A DNA stretch of 23,740 nt, from NCBI GenBank assembly GCA_934277845.1, contig CAKQVV010000015.1:1-23740 (forward strand), given 5' to 3'. The notes under the pieces were generated by a model. That model was given only the letters and a program-made list of their open reading frames with translations, searched no databases and had not been told where the DNA came from. The stretch's first letter is position 1. Each line of letters opens with the position of its first letter. The translations under genes and the position numbers were made by a program. The stretch is from an uncultured Clostridia bacterium (GTDB taxonomy: Bacteria; Bacillota; Clostridia; Christensenellales; Pumilibacteraceae). Of this stretch, positions 6,589-15,358 are shown in pieces.

Positions 6589-8498
6589 CAGAATTTCTTT
6601 CTCCACTGTTCGATCATGTCTTTGGTGTATTGTCCCTCGATGTAGTAGTTAAGCTGGTATTGCGTCGAATACTTCTCGAAATCGTTGATCATTGCCGTCA
6701 GTTCGCTCGTGGTGAACTGCGCCGAGTGAAGCGTGACGAAAAGATACGTAATCGACAGTTCCTCTTTCTTTATGCGATTGAAATACTTGGTATAAGCCTC
6801 GTTGTCAAGCGTTTTAAGATAGTCTATCGACGCATAAGCCTTGTCGAAAATGTTTTTCTTCCAGCTGTTCACGAGATCGAACGGCCAGTATTTTTCCTGG
6901 CACACGTCCGCGTAAATATTCGTGCGGAACGGCGGTTCGAGTTCTTCCTGAATGTGCCCGTACCACATGCGGATCATGTTATAATACTCGAGCATATAGT
7001 CGGAAACCGGTCCGTAATACTGCCGGATAAACCTCTCGGCAAGCGCTTCGCCGTCCTGCTCGCAATCCCACAAAAGGTTGGCGATGAGATAGAATTTCAG
7101 TTCCATGAGGCCGGTGGTAGCCGACTGGTTCGCGCCCTGCTCGTAATAGGCGTACATATTATATTTCTTCGCGACGCGGTAGTTGGCGGCGAGAATATTG
7201 TAGTTGTTGTACGGCAGGAAGTACTGCTTGAAGTTGACGCAGTACGAATAGATCCAGAGGTTGCTGGTCACGTTGCCCCAGCCGCTTATAACAGAATTCA
7301 TGGTGCTGTTGCGGCTGTCGTCGAAACTGTACGTCCAGTCGGCGGACAGCGGCGTGACGTAAACGAACACATCGTCGCGGGGACGGATCGTGGGTTCGTT
7401 CCACTGCCCGGTGGTCGAATTGAACGTGATGGGCGGGTCCATCGACTCGATATACGCATAGGTCGGGTATTCGAGACGTTTGTCGGGATAAACGGTGGCG
7501 AGCCACGCGTCGAGTGCTTCGGTCACGCGGTTGACGAAGTACAGCAGCACGCCGCTGACGGTGCCGTACTTTTTCTTGGCTTCGGTACATTTAGCGCAGG
7601 TGCAGAACGCGCCGTTGTCGTTCTGACCGAGCATGAAGTAGCGACCCGTGCCGCCCGCTTCGAAGTGATCGGAAATTATCTTTTTGCTGTTCTTGACGAA
7701 CTCGTCGAAAACTTCGTCGTTCGTAAAACACGGCTGACTGTTATTCGCGGTGTGATCGGCAAACCAGTCGGGATGCTCGGTCGAGTACTTCTCGTTGGGA
7801 AGGATCGTGCCGAACGTGTGTCCGTCGATGATATAATCCTCGTTCACGTCCATCATGCGCAGTCTTTTGGTGTAACTTGCGCTGTTCCAGAGCGGCTTGT
7901 ATCCCAGCGAACGACGCTGAATGGACGGAACGGCCGTTATATCGAATTTGAGTACGTCGAGATCGGGCGTTTCGTCGATGACGATCTCGTCGTCGCTGAA
8001 AAACTCGTAGTTTGCCGTGCGCTTTAAGAATTCGTAGACGCCGTAAAGCGTGCCATGCTCGTTCGCGCCGGAAATGAACACGGATTTACCCACGGTGTTT
8101 ATGCGGTAGCCGCTGAGTCCCAGTTCGTCCTCGGTGTAGGTCTTGCCCGTTTCGCCGCGCATTTTCGTGTTTCCAAGCGAAATAATTTTCGCGCCGTCCG
8201 AGTAACTCACGTTCGCGTCGTTATCCACCGCGATAGTACCGCCCGTCGACATTCTGAGGAAATACACCAGTTCGCTTGCGGCGTACTCTTCATAGTCGGT
8301 AGCGTTCTCGGGTATAACGAGCGTATAGTCGGACTCGCCGCCCGAAAACAGTTTTTCGCCGGTGGTTTCTATCGTGTTGCCGTTTCCGTTATCGCCGTCC
8401 GGCTTATCCGGATTCGGCTTGTTGCCGTCGCACGCGACCGCCGAAAAGCACAGCATCATCGCAAGAATAAGGCAGACTAACTTGGATAAATGTTTCAT
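6588..8498 (-). CDS. DUF4838 lipoprotein, putative glycan-active enzyme
   Basis: 636 residues with a lipoprotein signal (lipobox AVAC, C23) and a Gly/Asn/Pro/Asp linker. Residues about 55-180 resemble the non-catalytic N-terminal domain found in GH67/GH20-type enzymes, including SGANEHGTLYGVYEFL. From about 190 the DUF4838 pattern is visible: EHPDWF (241-246), PCFTN (256-260), and QNDNGAFCTCAKC (292-304) with C299, C301 and C304. DUF4838 proteins are common in carbohydrate-use loci and probably have a barrel fold, but I know of no firmly established reaction to assign. The start overlaps the previous stop as TAATG, with GGAGGTGA seven bases before the ATG inside the upstream gene. The context suggests surface trimming of a glycan before import. 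Confidence 0.83.
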   Translation of the reverse strand: MKHLSKLVCLILAMMLCFSAVACDGNKPNPDKPDGDNGNGNTIETTGEKLFSGGESDYTLVIPENATDYEEYAASELVYFLRMSTGGTIAVDNDANVSYSDGAKIISLGNTKMRGETGKTYTEDELGLSGYRINTVGKSVFISGANEHGTLYGVYEFLKRTANYEFFSDDEIVIDETPDLDVLKFDITAVPSIQRRSLGYKPLWNSASYTKRLRMMDVNEDYIIDGHTFGTILPNEKYSTEHPDWFADHTANNSQPCFTNDEVFDEFVKNSKKIISDHFEAGGTGRYFMLGQNDNGAFCTCAKCTEAKKKYGTVSGVLLYFVNRVTEALDAWLATVYPDKRLEYPTYAYIESMDPPITFNSTTGQWNEPTIRPRDDVFVYVTPLSADWTYSFDDSRNSTMNSVISGWGNVTSNLWIYSYCVNFKQYFLPYNNYNILAANYRVAKKYNMYAYYEQGANQSATTGLMELKFYLIANLLWDCEQDGEALAERFIRQYYGPVSDYMLEYYNMIRMWYGHIQEELEPPFRTNIYADVCQEKYWPFDLVNSWKKNIFDKAYASIDYLKTLDNEAYTKYFNRIKKEELSITYLFVTLHSAQFTTSELTAMINDFEKYSTQYQLNYYIEGQYTKDMIEQWRKKF

Positions 8499-10291
8499 TA
8501 TTCGGTCACCTCCACGACGTATTCCTTAAAGACGTAGTTGTACTGACTGTCGTAAACCATGATTTTGACCTTGTATGTGCCCTTCTCGGTCGCAGTGAAC
8601 GAAGTCGCGTTCTTCACCACTTCGAGCACGTTGGACGGCGTGAGGTAGGTCACGAGGACTTTTACGTTCTCTTTACCGTTATTGTCGTCATAGGTAAGTT
8701 CTGGCAGCGCGATACTGTCGCCGACTTTCGCCTTTTGGACCATTGCGCCGAAGTTAACCGTGGGGGCTCGATTGTCGCCGATCGTGTAGACGTATGCTAC
8801 CGGGGTACGGCGGTTATTCCAGTCTTTCGCGGTGTATTCCACGCGGAAACGGCAGATCTCGTCGACCTTGATATACACGTCATTCGAGCAGTCGTAATTC
8901 CTCAGTTGTTTGCCGTCGGCGTCGACGGGGATTTCCGCGGACACGCTGTCGTCGGCGTTGAGTTTGTAGACGTTGACGGTGACGGTGGCGTTGGGATCGA
9001 GCACGTCGTAAGCGACGGCTTTGTTGATCTTGATCGTGTCGCCCTGTTCGTAACGGACGCGCACTTCGTCACTAAAGAAAACGTAGGGACTGATGCTGTC
9101 CTTTCTCACGCCCGCGAGCGGCTGGTTGCCTAGATGCGACAACGAAGCGGACGAATAACCGCGGACTTCGCCGAAACGCACGGAGAACTTGACTATGCCG
9201 CTACTGAAGCCCGTGAACTCTCTGCCGTTGGCGAATTTCTGCACGTAGGCGATTATGCCGTTCTCGTCGGAAATCGACTTTTTACTCACGGAATATTCGA
9301 GCGTGAACGAGCCGTTTTCAAACGCGGATTTTACGGTGTACGCCTTGCTGCCCGAAATGCTGACTTTCGCGCCGGCGTTTCCGCCCGAAGAATAGGCTAT
9401 CTCTATCCGTTCGTCCGGGTTTTCATAGTCCTCGAGGCACACGACAAACTCGTCGAAGTTGGTTTTGCCCTCGTTCATCTTCCAGCGCAGGCGGAAGTTG
9501 TTGGCGGGGATCGGGTTGCAGAATTTCATTTCCGAACCGGTAACGGAAGTATAAGCCGTGAGATACGAGCCTTCGGGTTTCACCGCGTCGATCTTGTCGG
9601 TGACGAACAGTTGACTCATGTCCAGCACGCCGCCCGATATCGTGATCATTACGGGCACTTCGTAACGGAGCGTGCGGTTATTCGCCGCTGTTTTGCCGTT
9701 AAGTGTATATTCGACGACAACTTTGTCGCCGCTGCGCGTGACTTTGGGCGTGATCTTGCCGCCTTCCGACGCTATTTCCGTGCCGTTTATACTCGCTTTT
9801 ACGCTGTACGATGCGGCGGTTTTCGTGCCGTCCGCGTTATAAAGATACGCTTCGGGCGTTTCGAGAACGTACTCCTCGCCGGACACGAACGCATAGGGGA
9901 ACGACGGGGCGTATTTCACGACCGCCGCGTCGGATGCGACCGCCTCGACGTAATAGTAAGACGAGAGCGACGCGCCGTCCTTGCGTTTTACCAGCGTGAC
10001 CTTGTACATACCGGGTTTTTCGGGCGTAAACTCGCCGTATTTCGTTTCGATTTCGGTATTGTCGCCGAGATATCTGACGGAAATACTGTCGAGCGTCACT
10101 CCGTCCTCGTCGAAGCCGATAAGATCGTCCGCCGCGACGGTTTCGCCCGCCGTGACGGTATAGTCCGCAACGATTTCCTTTTCGGCGGCGCGGGAAGTCA
10201 GCCCCGCACTCACGCCGAGCGCGACCGACAACGCAAGCGCGACGGCAAGCACCGCGGTCAGAATCAGATTTTTATGTTTGGATCGGGTCAT
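8498..10291 (-). CDS. Secreted Ig-like beta-rich protein of unknown function
   Basis: 597 residues with a Sec signal (hydrophobic 9-30, SRAA before the likely cut) and no lipobox or C-terminal anchor. The sequence is rich in beta strands. Residues about 40-115 and 120-220 look Ig-like, about 225-400 could be a lectin-like sandwich (it contains NNFRLRWKMNEG and a run of Ser/Gly-rich strands), and about 405-597 look like two more Ig-like domains ending KGTYKVKIMVYDSQYNYVFKEYV. No catalytic motif is recognised. The ATG lies one base past the stop of the permease gene, and the stop is overlapped by the DUF4838 gene, so it is deeply embedded in the transporter operon. It may be a sugar-binding or scaffold protein; this is inference. 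Confidence 0.75.
   Translation of the reverse strand: MTRSKHKNLILTAVLAVALALSVALGVSAGLTSRAAEKEIVADYTVTAGETVAADDLIGFDEDGVTLDSISVRYLGDNTEIETKYGEFTPEKPGMYKVTLVKRKDGASLSSYYYVEAVASDAAVVKYAPSFPYAFVSGEEYVLETPEAYLYNADGTKTAASYSVKASINGTEIASEGGKITPKVTRSGDKVVVEYTLNGKTAANNRTLRYEVPVMITISGGVLDMSQLFVTDKIDAVKPEGSYLTAYTSVTGSEMKFCNPIPANNFRLRWKMNEGKTNFDEFVVCLEDYENPDERIEIAYSSGGNAGAKVSISGSKAYTVKSAFENGSFTLEYSVSKKSISDENGIIAYVQKFANGREFTGFSSGIVKFSVRFGEVRGYSSASLSHLGNQPLAGVRKDSISPYVFFSDEVRVRYEQGDTIKINKAVAYDVLDPNATVTVNVYKLNADDSVSAEIPVDADGKQLRNYDCSNDVYIKVDEICRFRVEYTAKDWNNRRTPVAYVYTIGDNRAPTVNFGAMVQKAKVGDSIALPELTYDDNNGKENVKVLVTYLTPSNVLEVVKNATSFTATEKGTYKVKIMVYDSQYNYVFKEYVVEVTE
8506..8513 (-). promoter_or_regulatory. Ribosome binding site inside the upstream gene
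   Basis: GGAGGTGA on the minus strand lies within the last codons of the Ig-like protein gene, seven bases before the DUF4838 ATG. Together with the TAATG overlap it indicates coupled translation. Confidence 0.75.
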
Positions 10292-10292
10292 A

Positions 10293-11240
10293 TCAGCCTT
10301 TGATACCTCCTACCGTGAGATTTCCTATAAATTTGTCTTTGAAAACAACGAACACGACTATCATGGGGAGCATGACGAGTATACTGCCCGCCATGACTAT
10401 CGACACCGAACTTGCGCCCTCTTCGCCGATATTCGAGAACTGGAACAAGCCGTAAGCCACGGTCGCCCAGGACGGAATGTACAGCATGGGCGTCTGGTAA
10501 TCGTTCCAGAACCCGATGAACACCATGATCGCGACTGCAAATATCGTGGATTTTACGAGCGGGAGCATTATTCTCACCATGACGGTGAAGTGTCCCGCGC
10601 CGTCGACGAACGCCGCTTCGGCATACTCCCACGACAGACTCTTGAACACCGCATAGAACACGAGGAAGTACATGCCCAGGAAATTCGCTTTCAGTATGAA
10701 CATGCCCCACATGTGATCGTACAGTCCCAGCATCTTTACGAGCTGGAGTTCGGACGGAAGCGAACCGACGATAGGCAGGATCATCGCGACGATTACGATC
10801 GTGTGAATTATTTTATTCAGCCGGAATTTGTATTTCGCCGTAAGGTAAGCGACGATGCACGGAGTCATAGTCGCGGCGATCGTGCAGCCGAGCGAATACA
10901 GGATCGAGTTGAGGAACATTTCGTCCATGTACACCCAGCGTTTGGTCGCGGTCTGCACGCGTATCGTATCGAACAGTATCGAGTAGTTCGACCACTTCCA
11001 CTCCTGCGGCAACCCGAACGGATTCATGATATAGTCGAACGTGTCCTTGAACGAAGTCATCAGACACCACAAAAACATGAGTATCAGAAGCACCGAATAC
11101 AAAATAAGCAGTACCGTAAGCGCCCACGAAAACACGTTTGCCGTGTTGCCTTTTATCTTGTTGCGTCTGGGGTAACGGACGAACTTCACTTCGTTTTCGC
11201 TGAGAACGCCGTCGTTTATAACGTTTTGATTGTTATTCAT
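10293..11240 (-). CDS. ABC sugar importer permease, MalG/CUT1 type
   Basis: 315 residues with about six membrane segments (first at about 38-60) after a polar N-terminus. The EAA loop that contacts the ATPase is visible at about 205-227 (EYAEAAFVDGAGHFTV, then IMLP). The protein ends in GGIKG, typical of the second permease of CUT1 sugar importers (BPD_transp_1 family). AAAGGAGG overlaps the end of the other permease gene and lies seven bases before the ATG. It forms the membrane channel with the neighbouring permease. No ATPase gene is present in the window, so a shared MsiK/UgpC-like subunit encoded elsewhere is expected. Confidence 0.93.
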   Translation of the reverse strand: MNNNQNVINDGVLSENEVKFVRYPRRNKIKGNTANVFSWALTVLLILYSVLLILMFLWCLMTSFKDTFDYIMNPFGLPQEWKWSNYSILFDTIRVQTATKRWVYMDEMFLNSILYSLGCTIAATMTPCIVAYLTAKYKFRLNKIIHTIVIVAMILPIVGSLPSELQLVKMLGLYDHMWGMFILKANFLGMYFLVFYAVFKSLSWEYAEAAFVDGAGHFTVMVRIMLPLVKSTIFAVAIMVFIGFWNDYQTPMLYIPSWATVAYGLFQFSNIGEEGASSVSIVMAGSILVMLPMIVVFVVFKDKFIGNLTVGGIKG

Positions 11241-11253
11241 CGTGCGCCCTCCT

Positions 11254-12315
11254 TTAATACTCTACGGTCGGCCCGTACTTTTCGAGCAGGTGCTTGACAA
11301 GCAGCGTGACGGGGACGGCGATAAACGTGAAGATTATGCCTGCCGCCGCGGCATAGGGGTATTCCGCCATGGTCGAACGCCCCGCGATTACCTTGCCGAA
11401 CAGGAAGTAACCGAACGTGGTTATGTCCGTGCCCGCTCCCGTGCCGTAGAACGTGTACACGTTGGCTTGGTTGGTGAATATGCCCGCAACTCCCACGACG
11501 AGAAAGGTCGTTATCGTCGGGAAAATCATGGGAATGACGATTTTGAACAGTTCCTGCGTGTAACTGACGCCCTCTATCCGCGCGTACTCGGTGAGCGACG
11601 GCGGTATACGCGTCATCGCGCTGGTGTACATGATTACGTTCGCGCCGAAGGATATAAACAGGTTGTAGAATATTATCCAGGCAAAGCGCGTGTCCGACGT
11701 GGACAGCGGCGGCTTAACTTTGACGCCGAAGATCTTTTGTATTACGCCCGGGAAACCGACGTCCACGAAATACTTGTACATCAGTACCATTGCGACCGAC
11801 GAGATTATCGACGGCAGGAACAAGAGTACCTTGAATGCGCCCGTGAGCGGAAAACCCTTGTATAGATAGAACGAGAACAGTATCGCCAGCGGCACGCCGA
11901 CCAGCAGTCCGCAACCGTAAACGATCAGCGAGTTTATCGCAATTTGTTTAAGATTCGGTCCCGTGAAAAAATCGACGAAGAACTGGCTGTAATTTTTCAG
12001 CCCCACCCAGATATAGCCGCTTTGTCCGCCGAATACGCGGTATTCCTTGAACGAGAGCAGTATCGAGTTGAAGTTGACCGCGACATAGAACACCAGAAAC
12101 TGCAACAGCGGAAATGCGATCAGCGAATAATAGAAAATCGCTTCTTTCCTTCTGCGCGCTTTGGCGGTGGATTGCTTGTTCTTTCCGGGCAGTTTTTCTT
12201 TTATGCGGACTTTTAAGTCGTAAATCCGTTTGCCGATAAAACTCCCCGCCTTTTTCAAGGGAGAAAACAGAACGTCTATAAAAGTATTATCGTCATCGTG
12301 TATTCGTTTTCCCAT
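11254..12315 (-). CDS. ABC sugar importer permease, MalF/UgpA type
   Basis: 353 residues. A basic cytoplasmic N-terminus of about 57 residues (with KARRRK) precedes six predicted membrane segments, beginning at about 59-82. The EAA-like loop is at about 243-263 (EYARIEGVSYTQELF, then IVIP). This is the first permease of a CUT1 importer. GGAGG sits five bases before the ATG, and the gene ends 13 bases before its partner. A small hairpin separates it from the substrate-binding protein gene upstream, which fits the usual higher expression of the binding protein. Confidence 0.93.
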   Translation of the reverse strand: MGKRIHDDDNTFIDVLFSPLKKAGSFIGKRIYDLKVRIKEKLPGKNKQSTAKARRRKEAIFYYSLIAFPLLQFLVFYVAVNFNSILLSFKEYRVFGGQSGYIWVGLKNYSQFFVDFFTGPNLKQIAINSLIVYGCGLLVGVPLAILFSFYLYKGFPLTGAFKVLLFLPSIISSVAMVLMYKYFVDVGFPGVIQKIFGVKVKPPLSTSDTRFAWIIFYNLFISFGANVIMYTSAMTRIPPSLTEYARIEGVSYTQELFKIVIPMIFPTITTFLVVGVAGIFTNQANVYTFYGTGAGTDITTFGYFLFGKVIAGRSTMAEYPYAAAAGIIFTFIAVPVTLLVKHLLEKYGPTVEY

Positions 12316-12334
12316 AACGTCCTCCGTTTCGGGA

Positions 12335-12350
12335 GCGGCGGTATCGCCGC
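12335..12350 (-). other. Intercistronic hairpin between binding protein and permease genes
   Basis: GCGGCG and CGCCGC form a perfect 6-base-pair stem around a 4-base loop in the 46-base gap. No T-run follows, so it is not a classic terminator. Similar hairpins after malE-like genes stabilise the upstream message; that role is inferred here. Confidence 0.5.
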
Positions 12351-12361
12351 GTTTGCCTGTA

Positions 12362-14059
12362 TTAGTTTACTTTCGACAAATACGTCGTCCATTTGGTCTT
12401 GTACGCCGGGTACAGCTTTTCAAAGTACTGTTTTGCAGTAAGGCTCGTGTCCGCAAAGATCGCCGCGACGGAGTTGCCCTCGTCGATGGTGAACGCCCAG
12501 TTATAGGGGTGGAACTCGGCGAAGTTATTGAGGAACACGGCGTTGCCGGAGTACGGATACACGACGTCGATGTCGTTGTTCGGATCCTTGATTTCGTACA
12601 TTTCTTTGCCGAAGTACGTCAGTTTCGCCTGATTCTCGGCGCTGATTTCATACTCGTAGGGCTTCATCATGTTGGTGTTCACCGAGAAACTCTGGAGCAT
12701 AGCGTCGGTGTGGCAGTACTGCAAAAAGAGTTTCGCGAGTTTCAGTCTTGCGCCGGTGCTTCTGCCGCTGACAAAGCACAGCGAGTCGTTTATCGACACG
12801 AGCGTGCGCTTGTCGCCGAGTTTGGAGTCGTCGGCTTTGGGGAACGGCATGAACCCGAAACGAAGGTCGGCTTTGTTATAGCCGCGGTTTGCAAGGTTCG
12901 TGAACGAGCCGATGGATTCGGCTTCGCGCTCCCACCAGTTGCCGTCAACCAGCATGCCGACGCGATTGTTGCTGTCCACGATGCCGGCAAGGAAGGTCGC
13001 CTGCGCGCTGGTGTTGCTCATGGACGGCGAGAACGAAAGGTCGTGATAAAAGCGGTCGGTTTCGTCGGCGGGACGAATGATATTCTCCCAGAATTTGAGG
13101 ACTTCGTACTTGCCGCGCTGTTTCTGCACGTCCACGCCGTTCTGATTCGTGATGGTCGTGGGGCTTTCGAGCGTCACGTTGCCGCTGCCGTCGATCGATT
13201 TCACGAGGTCGTTCGCCGTGCCGTCGAAAGAGAAGTTGAGGTAGAACTGATCTCTGCCCTCATAGTCCGCCCACATCTGATAAGCGGCGTAAGTGGTGAC
13301 ATAGGAGTACATGCCCGGCCAGATGAAAGGCGTGATGCCGATGTCGACCATTCTTTCGCACAGTTTGTAAAAGTCGTCGTAGGTCGCGGGCAATCCGTCG
13401 TCGCGCGTGCCTTCGATATTATCGGGGCCTTTGCTGCGCTTGTCGGAAAGATCGGAAATGAACATGTCATCGAGGTGCTCTTCGTCGCGGTAACCGTCCT
13501 TGAAATACAGGAACTCGTCCTCGAACAATTGTACGTTGTAGATAAATCCTATATAGCCCTCGTAGAACGGGAGCGCATAGTACTTGCCGTCCTCGGTCTT
13601 GTAAAAGTCGATGAGCGCCTGATCCATCTTGCTCTCGATGGTCTTTTCTTCGCCGAACTCGGTGGGCTTTTCGGTCACGATGTCGGTGATGTCCGCCGCG
13701 CCGCCCTTTGAAATGATATCGTAGTAATAGACGGATTCGGTGAAGTACACGTCGTTGTTGTTGCTTTTAAGTCCCGCAAGCAACGTATCGCCGGCGGTGT
13801 TGCTCTTGTTGGTTTCGGGCACGATCTGTACGCCCTTTTTGCCGTCCTCGAACGAGGTTTCGGCGTACTTTGCCTCGAAACCGCGCACCGCCTCGGTGAA
13901 CCATTCGGTGCCGACGCCGCCCGCGTACACGCTGACGTAAAGTTGGGTTTGCGATTCGTTGATGATTACGCCGCCGGGATCGCGACGACCTCTGCACGCA
14001 ACTATCGGCAGTACGGTCGCGAATACGAGCAATAAACATATAGCCTTTTTGAATTTCAT
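12362..14059 (-). CDS. Sugar-binding lipoprotein of the ABC importer
   Basis: 565 residues with a lipoprotein signal (lipobox IVAC, C22). The mature part follows the pattern of bacterial type 1 extracellular solute-binding proteins: VSVYAGGVGTEWFTEAVRGF near the N-terminus, FTESVYYYDII, ALPFYEGYIGFIYN, MLVDGNWW and FGFMPFPKA. It is longer than the usual 420-450 residues, as often seen in Clostridia members that bind oligosaccharides. GGAGG is six bases before the ATG. It delivers substrate to the two permeases just downstream. The ligand cannot be told from sequence; the adjacent alpha-galactosidase suggests an alpha-galactoside. Confidence 0.92.
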   Translation of the reverse strand: MKFKKAICLLLVFATVLPIVACRGRRDPGGVIINESQTQLYVSVYAGGVGTEWFTEAVRGFEAKYAETSFEDGKKGVQIVPETNKSNTAGDTLLAGLKSNNNDVYFTESVYYYDIISKGGAADITDIVTEKPTEFGEEKTIESKMDQALIDFYKTEDGKYYALPFYEGYIGFIYNVQLFEDEFLYFKDGYRDEEHLDDMFISDLSDKRSKGPDNIEGTRDDGLPATYDDFYKLCERMVDIGITPFIWPGMYSYVTTYAAYQMWADYEGRDQFYLNFSFDGTANDLVKSIDGSGNVTLESPTTITNQNGVDVQKQRGKYEVLKFWENIIRPADETDRFYHDLSFSPSMSNTSAQATFLAGIVDSNNRVGMLVDGNWWEREAESIGSFTNLANRGYNKADLRFGFMPFPKADDSKLGDKRTLVSINDSLCFVSGRSTGARLKLAKLFLQYCHTDAMLQSFSVNTNMMKPYEYEISAENQAKLTYFGKEMYEIKDPNNDIDVVYPYSGNAVFLNNFAEFHPYNWAFTIDEGNSVAAIFADTSLTAKQYFEKLYPAYKTKWTTYLSKVN

Positions 14060-14080
14060 AAATTACCTCCGTAGTATGGC

Positions 14081-15322
14081 TCAGCGGATCTCCACCGATT
14101 TGCCGTGATTATGACGGCTTTCCTCGGCGGCGAACGCTATTTTGTGACTGAGTATCGAATCTTCTATCGTGGACAGCATGCCGTCGTCCACGCCGTCGCG
14201 GACGTAGCCGACGAAACTGCGGATAATGTTCTCGTCGCCGCCGCCGTGTCCCGACACCACGCTGTCCTCCGTCAGGTCGAAAGTTTCGATCGGACGCTGA
14301 AACGGCTTGTACTTGACGAACACTTCTTCCGCGCCCATAAAGCCGTAGATCTCGCCGCGCGACGCGTGTATCGTGATTTCGCGCCTGCCGCCCGAGGAAA
14401 ACCCGGACATAAGCGTCTGTACGAGCACGCCGTCTTCGCAGTACATATTGACTATCTGGTCGGTCATGACGTCGTTATCGCCGTTGAACGCGCATTTCGA
14501 GAACGGGTTGGTCTTGTCGGACAGGATCTTTTCGACGCCCTCGTCGGTCAAGTCCATTTTCGGATAGTAACCTTTCAGCCACATCGGCTGATTGCACATG
14601 ATGCGTATTCCGCTGTACTCGCAGGTTTTCACGCGCGGACACTCGAAACAGTATTCCGCGGCGTCTAAGGGCTTGTTTTCCTTTTTGTACACGTTGAGAT
14701 GCCCGAAAGACGAAACCCGGCGGCATTTTTTGCCGGTCAGCCAGCCGATAATGTCGAAGTCGTGACAGCATTTTTGCAGGATTATCGGACTGGATTTTTC
14801 CTCTTTGTGCCAGTTTCCGTGCAGGAAACTCAGCCAGTAGTGTACGAAATCGACATCCTCGGACTCGCTGACCGAAGTGATTCTTCCGATCTCGCCCTTT
14901 TCCAGCAGTTCCTTGATCTTGCGGAAGAACGCGGTGTATCGCAGGACGTGGCACACGAGGATCTTGTTGCCGTGTTTCTCGGCGATGCGCTCGATCTCCA
15001 CGCAGTCGGCATAGGAAGTCGCAATGGGTTTTTCCAGCAATATATCGTATCCCAGCGTGAGCGCGCGTCCCGCATGACGGACGTGGAGTTTATCCATCGT
15101 CGCGATCACGCACGCTTCGCCGCGTCTTGCCTTAAAAAACTCTTCTTCCGAAGTAAAACACTGCTCGTCGGCGAGGTTGTACTTCTCTTTCGCGAGTTCC
15201 ACCGCTTCCGCGCTTATGTCGCACACGGCGGAGATCTTCACTCCGTCGGTTTTATAGAGGAGATCGGCGTACACGCTGCCGCGGTTGCCGTATCCTAATA
15301 TTGCACAATTTAACGTTTTCAA
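14081..15322 (-). CDS. Gfo/Idh/MocA family oxidoreductase with a four-cysteine motif
   Basis: 413 residues, cytoplasmic. The N-terminal Rossmann fold has GYGNRG (10-15) for NAD(P) and the family motif EKP (97-99). The C-terminal part includes KCCHDFD (184-190), the expected substrate/catalytic region with H187. A Cys cluster C225-x2-C228-x5-C234-x8-C243 could bind a metal; a similar CxxC...CxYS pattern is known to me in some members of this family. Relatives oxidise sugars or inositols, and a few cleave glycosides through NAD-dependent chemistry, so a role on the imported sugar is likely but unproven. The start is TTG, supported by GAGGAG seven bases upstream and the lack of an in-frame ATG nearby. 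A purine-rich stretch separates it from the upstream lipoprotein gene. Confidence 0.88.
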   Translation of the reverse strand: MKTLNCAILGYGNRGSVYADLLYKTDGVKISAVCDISAEAVELAKEKYNLADEQCFTSEEEFFKARRGEACVIATMDKLHVRHAGRALTLGYDILLEKPIATSYADCVEIERIAEKHGNKILVCHVLRYTAFFRKIKELLEKGEIGRITSVSESEDVDFVHYWLSFLHGNWHKEEKSSPIILQKCCHDFDIIGWLTGKKCRRVSSFGHLNVYKKENKPLDAAEYCFECPRVKTCEYSGIRIMCNQPMWLKGYYPKMDLTDEGVEKILSDKTNPFSKCAFNGDNDVMTDQIVNMYCEDGVLVQTLMSGFSSGGRREITIHASRGEIYGFMGAEEVFVKYKPFQRPIETFDLTEDSVVSGHGGGDENIIRSFVGYVRDGVDDGMLSTIEDSILSHKIAFAAEESRHNHGKSVEIR

Positions 15323-15329
15323 GTTCTTG

Positions 15330-15335
15330 CTCCTC
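15330..15335 (-). promoter_or_regulatory. Ribosome binding site for a TTG start
   Basis: GAGGAG on the minus strand, seven bases before the TTG at 15322. It is set in a purine-rich 36-base gap and supports the unusual start codon. Confidence 0.7.
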
Positions 15336-15358
15336 TTCTCTTCTTCTTTCTTGTCTTG

